From the NCBI RefSeq assembly GCF_024713975.1, contig NC_091100.1, forward strand, positions 14,573,501-14,637,500: a stretch of 64,000 nt of DNA, written 5' to 3'. Made by a program: the position numbers and the translations under genes. Below the pieces are notes generated by a model. That model was not told where the DNA came from and did not search any database. It was given only the letters and a program-made list of their open reading frames with translations. This document shows positions 45,759 to 64,000 of the stretch, in pieces. Numbering within the stretch: the stretch's first letter is position 1; each line of letters opens with the position of its first letter. The DNA is from Paralichthys olivaceus (lineage: Eukaryota; Chordata; Actinopteri; Pleuronectiformes; Paralichthyidae).

Positions 45759-45882
45759 ACCTCTGGCTGCACCTCTGGCTGCACCTCTGGCTGCACCTCT
45801 GGCTGCACCTCTGGCTGCACCTCTGGCTGCACCTCTGGCTGCACCTCTGGCTGCACCTCTGGCTGCACCTCTGGCTGCTGCA
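45759..45882. repeat. 12-bp minisatellite, ten units
   Basis: Ten tandem copies of acctctggctgc, almost perfect. Because the unit is a multiple of three, all frames stay open: the minus strand reads (QPEV) repeated ten times within a 105-codon frame, and the plus strand reads an alanine/proline/leucine repeat. No homology supports either frame as a gene. Confidence 0.97.
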
Positions 45883-46695
45883 CTTTTTCACTTTTCTTGC
45901 CTGACGGTACAAATTGGAAGGTGCTGCCAAGATATGACAAAATATAAGACATCTCACTCTGCGCCGTTTTCCTGGTACCACAAATATCATCGCGCTAACC
46001 AACACAGCAGGAAGTTTAAAAATGATTAAAAATAAAACTTTATTGATACAGTTACTGTTACAGCAGCAGGCGGGTGAGGATGAGATACATAAGTTATACT
46101 ATACACCTTTCAGTGTAGTGGTTTGTTTAGAAATGTTGTAAAGTAAAGAGCACATTATAAAAAACTGTGTGTACATAAATATTAAGGATATATTGTGATC
46201 TGCAGGTGACATGTGCAAAAAGTTATTTTTCGTTCGAAATACTGCACTGCTACTGTTGCAGATCGCTTGATTTATTCCAAAACACAAATTAGCATCGTAG
46301 TTCTCGGTGTAAATACAACGTGAACATTAAACTAGAGGGATGGGACAGTGAACAGGAAGTGACTCTTTAGTTAATATACGATCTTTGCACAGTCAGCTGA
46401 GTCGGAGGGGCGTGGCGGAGGACACATGCTAACGCTAACGCTGCTGTCAGAGTCAAGTGAGGTTAGCTAGCTGAACACAAGCAGAGCTACAGACTGTGTG
46501 ACCAGGGACAATATAGATAATTGCACTATATTAAATCAACCCAGGACGCATTTAATGGTTTGTATCGGTCTGCTGAGGGAACCGGAGCCGAACATGTGAA
46601 CGCAGCCGCGAGCAGAGCGAGTCAGGCCCGCAGAGCTGAGTGAGTCTCCTTCATCCTCTCAGGAGCATACATGGTTCACACTGAGGCCGGACACC
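45883..46695 (+). promoter_or_regulatory. rhot1: rhot1 upstream region and 5' leader
   Basis: The first half is AT-rich with nothing recognised. From about 46380 to the ATG at 46696 the DNA is GC-richer with several CG dinucleotides (46401-46420, 46580-46640), as expected of a TATA-less housekeeping promoter and 5' UTR. The transcription start is not fixed. Confidence 0.45.
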
Positions 46696-58335
<11,640 letters not shown>

Positions 58336-61159
58336 TCCTCGAACGCTCTGGTCCAGTCATCTTTACCCATGGTACATGGCTACACACAAGTTATTTTGAC
58401 CAGGCACAACATTAGTTGTCCTCTGTCCAAAAGCCTGTTATTGTTTCATGATTTGATAGAAAAAATGTAATTTGGTTTTGCTGGAGAAAAAAAAAGACAT
58501 TAGCAAACACATTTTTATTTTTTTTTCCATTTCCATTCCACATTTTCTCTTCCTGAAGATTATTGGGAAAATAATTTGCTCAATCTGTCTGACTACAAGT
58601 ACATGTATTTGCAAAGTAATGATTTATATTTATATTAAAAAAATTACCATAAGCTGCTGATGAGCCATAGTGAGATAAAATATAGCTATTTTTTTGGTTG
58701 CTTGCTGATTGGAATGATGAACTACTTGGTGTCACTTGTAATGGGGATTAGGTGTGTGAGGTATGTCATAGAAGCAATGCTTTTATTAGACTGAACAAGA
58801 TGTAAATAATGTATATGACATAGTATATTGTACATTTGTTTGTCCAAAAGGGCCACGTGTGACTCACCAACAGTCACATCACGAACTTGCACAAACGTTA
58901 GCAGTTATCACTTATTTTGACAGAACATTGATTTGTGTTTCATGGCCACGCTCTCAGATGCACGTTTTTTATTTCTTGTGTTCGTACATCTGAGCATGTC
59001 ATTAGTGGATGAGTGTGTGGAATGAAAGCTCTCTTTCTCTTTCTCTTTCTCTCTCTCTCTTCTTCACGCATCGATCACTCCAACAGCTTTTGTGGGTGCA
59101 TTTACTGTACATTTTCTGTTTGCATGCAATTTCCAACCACATTCAAGTATTTTAAGACTTCCTTTACAAAAGATGGCCATGCCAACTCTACATTGCTTGC
59201 CGAACATCCAGGGTTGTATTTATGTTTACTGATGGGAGAACAGTTGAGTCTTGTTGTGATTCCTGGTCAGCTCTCATGGTCACAGAAGATGCAATAATGT
59301 GGTTTGACACAAGGTTCAGTTTGATGTATTTACTCCGCCCTGCCTTTCCAAAAGTTTACAATCAATAAATGTCTGTTACATCTAGTTGGATGGAATCTTT
59401 TCTTTTTACCAAGATTTTGCCATTATCACTCCATTATTTTGTGTGTTTCTGAACATCACTCATCTAAAGAGACGACGTGTATTAAATATAATGAACATGG
59501 TGCAGATGATGTCCTGTATTTCAGTCACTGAAAATTAACTTTATACATGTTTTTATTACTGTTAGAACTTTTGTATCTTATATCCTACCACGTGAAATAT
59601 CTTTAATGTTGTCATGTCAAGATTTACTGAGACACAAGAGGGCAGCATTGCTAAGAAATCTTCACTAGTGGCCCATTAGAAACCATGTTGTTTGAGTATC
59701 TTTCAGTGTTGAACTGTATGTTCATCTATTCCATTAATGGCACAAAACTAACAATCCAAATATGCAGAATCCCAAATTGAATGGAGTGTTGAAAGTATTG
59801 CCACTGAATTCGATTGTGGGGAACCTGAAATATAAGCAAACCAGAAGAAGAAAGTTGAAGGTGTTCTCTAAAGGTTGTGGGTAAATGGTGGATATAATAA
59901 TAACAGTGATGTATAACAGTTGAAATAATTAGTTTAAAGTATTGGGTAAATTGTTGAAATGCTTAAAATATCAATTATTATTTGAAATTAATAGTTGATA
60001 TAGCTTGCTTAAAGCAGTTCATATCTGAAATACCTTGTTTAAGATTGCATAATTAACCAGTTAAAAAGTAATGGATAAGTCTTAATGGTTTGAACAGTTT
60101 CCTAAAAGTAAATTATATGTAGATCAAATATCCAGCATCTGCAGCTAAACTGGCAAACTTGACTGAACTGATGTAAACTCAGATCAATTGAAGGAAAAAC
60201 ATTAGATTCGTATAGTTTTATTTTATATTTACATTATAGTTTTTTCTATCTGTTTAGAATCATTTTAAATGAACACATTTGAAAATGGCAGAGGGTTTCA
60301 ATGAAGAGGTATGGTGGAGTTCATAGTCTCCAGTGTATGAGTTCATCAGTGATGTTAAGTCACACAGGAAAACAGTTGGTGCCTGCAAACTGCTCGAAGA
60401 GAGACTCCTGTCGCTGGCTGTTAATTTATACACAGCATATATATAATTTATACACGAGCTGACTTCTCCAACAGAAGCAGGTGTTCAGTATCCCTCCTGT
60501 TCACTCTGAAAGTGAATTATTATGATGCTTTTCAATTCTGTATGGTGAGTGATGCCACATTAAATCAACACAACTTATATATAACAAAAAACTTGTTTCC
60601 CTATCGCTAAATATAGAATCCAAACTGTCGACTGTGGATTTCTGACCTCTGACCTCTGACCCCTGATGGAGACTTGCTCCGGGGTCTTTTTTTGTTTCAC
60701 AACACAACAGAACACAAATTTAACCCAACACTGCTGTGTAGGAGTCATAAGACCCCCAGGGTTAGAAATATCACTTGGCCGTATTGTTTCCATGGTGATG
60801 CTAGCACATAGCTACTGTACCATGGGGGGAGTTTCCCTGGATCCTGATCAACCTTTACACTGCAGACCACAGTGACATCACATCATTCCTCTTACGTGGC
60901 TTCCACCCAGCTGTAAGGTTTTGTTTGATGTCTCCTAAGGTAATAGGTGGGTTTTTGTCTGAAATGGGGCCCCATCATTCGGGTCGTTGTAGCGCTATAC
61001 GACCTGGAGGGGACTGTTTATATTCCCTTTAATATCCTGGAATTTACAAGCCTGCATGGGCCGCTCCCTCCTCCCAGAGATTTCAAAGGCAGCAGTTTTT
61101 TTTTGGACATGATTCGTTAGTGTTTATAACATGAGATAACCCTGATGAACTCCAGTGCA
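58336..61159 (+). other. rhot1 3' UTR and intergenic
   Basis: The rhot1 3' UTR probably runs to just after AATAAA at 59364-59369. A pyrimidine tract (CTTT/CT) lies at about 59025-59062. Beyond about 59400 the DNA is AT-rich without recognisable genes. Confidence 0.5.
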
Positions 61160-61500
61160 GTATATTTTTTTGTTGGTTGGCTTGTATGTTTGTTTGTAAG
61201 AAAGATCCCACAGAAACAACTGAGCTGATTAACACGAAACTTGGTGGAAGGATGCAGTATGGGTCAGGGGAAGAACTCACTGAATATTGGTGCAGATCTG
61301 CTACAGGGGACAGATCCATTCGTTTATTTAATGTTGGAAGATGGGGTGTTTTTTTTAACAGTTTCACAATTTTCCCAGGGAGTAATTAATGGATCTTGAT
61401 GAAAGAAATCCGGCACATTTAAAGGATTGATGTGTGAGTGTGTGAACTTTGATGCTGCTTGATTTAATTCAAGACTGCTGGTGCTTGGCAAAGGTGTGTA
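61160..61500 (+). repeat. Dispersed repeat family R1, copy C
   Basis: Contains acacgaaacttggtgg, gggtcaggggaagaactca, attggtgcagatctg, taattaatggatcttgatga and cttggcaaaggtgtgtac, in the same order and orientation as copies A and B. It is the most diverged at its 3' end. Confidence 0.8.
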
Positions 61501-62440
61501 CTTTACTGAGTGAGATTACAGAGAGTTAAAAATGACTTTAAACCGGATATTTCAGTTAAGCTAATGATATAAATATTGTTTTTATGCATTTTCTTTAACG
61601 GTGCTTACTTCAGTAAATGTGAATGAAGCCCACAGAGGAATCAAAATCAATTAATATAACTATAAATATGCTGTCAACAAGGGGAATATAAATGTGTTAG
61701 ATTAATTATATCCAATACTAACTGTGTCCTCTCTCTACAAGTGAATTGAATGATCTGTAGGACATAGGTCTTGATCACATTTGCAATTCTCTTGGGGATT
61801 ATCGAGCAGTATTTGGAAAATATGAACAATCTGGAAGATAGTGATTGATTGGAGGTGCTCATCTCCAACAGAGCTATTACTGTGTGGTTTGAAAACAGGG
61901 TATAATCAGGCTTTATTAGCAAACATCCACTGGAAAACCACACAGGGCTATTGATTTACCATTTAGACAGAAACTATACAACAGATGAAATGGAGTTTTT
62001 CTACAATATTTAAAAAAGACCCTCAACGGACTCTGGAAACTCAATGTGTGACTTTCATCTGTCAGCCTGAATCACTACTGACAACTCTCTGAAGTTACTA
62101 ATACAACCAAATATATGATCCTGGCACAAACTTTTATCTTATGAAATTAAACTTAAAACACTGAAGGCTATAGATTTTACTTACTAATACATCTTTTCAC
62201 ATGATAAACAGATGTTATTATATAAAAACAGTATAAGTTAATGACTTGGGATATTAGCATTTCTTACTGCATTATTAAGAAACAAAGGACAACACAATGC
62301 AAAATGGATTTTTCCACATCTGTCAATTCTAATCATGATCTAACTAAAGGTTTTAAGCGGATCCATATTATTTATTAACATTTGTATATTTTTCCTATTG
62401 AGACAACTGCTGCATTTCACCCTCAGGCACACATGACCTA
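61501..62440. other. AT-rich intergenic, no gene seen
   Basis: No coding, RNA or repeat feature could be supported. Confidence 0.5.
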
Positions 62441-63490
62441 ACGACCCCCCCACCCCCTCCACCCTCACAGCCAGGGAGAGAGTGACAGCCAGCTGTTCAG
62501 TCAGTGCAGAGACCCGGAGTTCCTCGAAAACCCCCCGGAGCGAGAGAGGCTGGTGATCCCTCCTCACCACGGGGCCAAGAATCCTCCCTCTGCCTCCATC
62601 TCCCGCCCCCATCCATCCATCCATCCATTCCTCCATCCGCTCTCTCTCCCGCCATCGGGACGCATGCGACGTGGAGCAGCCAAACCGAGTCTCGGCGGCG
62701 TCTCCTGGAGCTAAACCAAACATCCCCAGCGGAGGAGGAGGAGGAGGAGGCGGTCGGTGTGTTCCTCCCTCCCTCCTTTCCCCGGCTTCTGGAGGCTCAG
62801 TGCCCGCACTCGGCGGAGAGGAGCAGACGTCTGTCCCCGCGCTGCGCCCCCTGCAGAAGCGTGCCAGGTATCATGACGCACCAAGAAAAAGTGGCCACTT
62901 GCTGAGAGTTGTTTTTTGGACTCTGCCATGTGTGTGGTTTAAACTCGACTTTCCCCCTTGATGGAGGATCCGTGTGAGACTTGTGCGTCATCCCGGTCCT
63001 GCGTTTCACGATGGTGCCAGTGTTTGATGATGTCATTATTTCTCTCAGATGGATCTGCGCTCCGCCGCCGTCGCATCTCCCCGAGTTCTCTGCAACTGTG
63101 CGCCCCCGGCTCCACTAACTTGGACCGCAGTGTGTGTTCAGGCTCCTCTGCAAACCTCTGTCCCTGCTGAGTAAGGATGGAGTGAAGGATTTATGCTCCA
63201 GAACTACAGCAACTTTTACTCTGAGCGTGAATGTTTAGTTGTAAACTTTGCCCTGTCTGTGGAAGTCCATTGGAAATACTCTCCTTGATTTATTTAAGCT
63301 GTGTTGGTGATTCCCTCTGCACTCATTTGACTGTGCCAAAATTCAACTTGGATGCGTAATGGTGCTTGGCTGGTTTACCTCCTGTCGTTGCTGACGCATA
63401 TATTTGGGAGACAGACATAAGGGATTATAAACTACAGTAATGTGGATTCGTTCCTGAGGACCGAGTGTCTGCTGCTCTCGGCGGGAGTGT
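62441..63490 (+). promoter_or_regulatory. rhbdl3: rhbdl3 promoter and long 5' leader
   Basis: A sharply GC- and CpG-rich block begins at about 62440, with a CATC microsatellite at about 62611-62632 and several upstream ATG frames (for example 62671-62961 and 62958-63170). None of these frames resembles a protein. The block leads directly to the rhbdl3 start at 63491, so it is read as promoter plus 5' UTR; a spliced leader is possible. Confidence 0.5.
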
Positions 63491-63631
63491 ATGGAGACGA
63501 GCAGCCCGAGGATGACGGCTGGCACCCGGGAGGCGCCGGTGAACTGCTCCCCGGCGGTGGCGGCCAACGCGGAAGGTGAGGAGATCGAGGTTTTGGAAAG
63601 TACCGACGTCCTTCCAATGGCTCCAGAGGAC
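63491..63631 (+). CDS. rhbdl3: RHBDL3 rhomboid-like protein, first coding exon (partial gene)
   Basis: An exon of 47 codons starts at ATG 63491 and ends at a good donor (GAGGAC/gtgagt, 63631/63632). The segment SPAVAANAEGEEIEVLE and the end LPMAPED match the N-terminus of human RHBDL3 (PAVAACAEAERIEELE and LPAAPED), which also breaks off before the EF-hand region. A second in-frame ATG at 63512 is an alternative start. RHBDL3 is a membrane protein with EF hands followed by a rhomboid domain; those exons lie beyond the window. Its position after rhot1 on the same strand is the same as in human. Confidence 0.85.
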
Positions 63632-64000
63632 GTGAGTGTAAACACACACATACACACACACACACACGTCGCTGCATGACTTCAGAGGACATTACATTTT
63701 CCAACCTTGACCTAAACCTGAAAGATGTCTTCACCTTAAAATGTATTATAAAAGTTACGTTGCTATTTGTCCCCATAAAGAAGACAAGTCCTCATAATGT
63801 GTCTGTGTAAACAGATTTAGGTCCCAACAACATGAGTAATACCTGGACCACAAATATTTTGGAACAAGTTCCTGCCATGGAGACTTATTCTAACTTCAAC
63901 CACAGATACTACTTGCCTACATTGAGTCTCATCATAACCTTAACCTAACCAGAAAATACATGGATGTTTTCACCTTAACATTGAATTCTTTTTCATCAGT
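63632..64000 (+). other. rhbdl3: Start of rhbdl3 intron 1
   Basis: Intronic sequence with a short CA repeat at about 63642-63666, running off the window edge. Confidence 0.6.

Noticed and set aside
45635-45952. 105-codon minus frame with ten QPEV units
   Set aside because: Open only because a 12-bp tandem repeat preserves frame; no homologue, no supporting splice or promoter signals.
62504-62961. Frames of 96-133 codons upstream of rhbdl3
   Set aside because: Pro/Ser-rich translations of the GC-rich 5' leader with no similarity to rhomboid proteins; at most upstream open reading frames.

Overview
This is nuclear DNA from a bony fish, most likely a percomorph teleost. Genes are split into many short exons with GT-AG introns, intergenic distances are compact, and TG microsatellites and teleost-type dispersed repeats are common. 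I joined exons by hand using splice sites, reading frame and remembered human protein families; nothing was searched, so the species is not named.

Layout from left to right. A miR-193 hairpin lies on the minus strand at 108-180, followed by a GC-rich, promoter-like block (about 420-1460). A lone signal-peptide-like exon sits at 2906. A broken HIPK-like kinase gene (minus, 4016-5244) has lost its activation-segment/APE exon. An intronless 69-residue membrane microprotein (plus, 6567-6776) was not recognised. Then come seven conserved genes: utp6 (minus, 8886-16136), suz12 (plus, 18677-27573), atad5 (plus, 30069-36151), tefm (minus, 36663-38968), adap2 (plus, 40824-44659), rhot1 (plus, 46696-58335) and the first coding exon of rhbdl3 (plus, 63491-63631, continuing off the window). 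The spliced models of the six complete genes are all in frame from ATG to stop: 593, 690, about 1041, 361, 380 and 619 residues.

The gene order is that of human 17q11.2, with the ATAD5-TEFM-ADAP2 and UTP6-SUZ12-RHOT1-RHBDL3 blocks directly joined. miR-193 at the left edge fits the same neighbourhood. The genes are not one pathway: utp6 acts in ribosome biogenesis, suz12 in Polycomb repression, atad5 in PCNA unloading, tefm in mitochondrial transcription, adap2 in Arf and phosphoinositide signalling, rhot1 in mitochondrial transport, and rhbdl3 encodes a rhomboid-family membrane protein.

The most notable points are the miR-193 hairpin with its CpG-rich upstream block, the decayed kinase, the membrane microprotein, a short atad5 lacking the long N-terminal region and carrying Asp in place of the Walker B Glu, a cysteine-rich alternative exon in rhot1, and several families of dispersed repeats present in two or three copies. 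I saw no convincing new multi-gene system.
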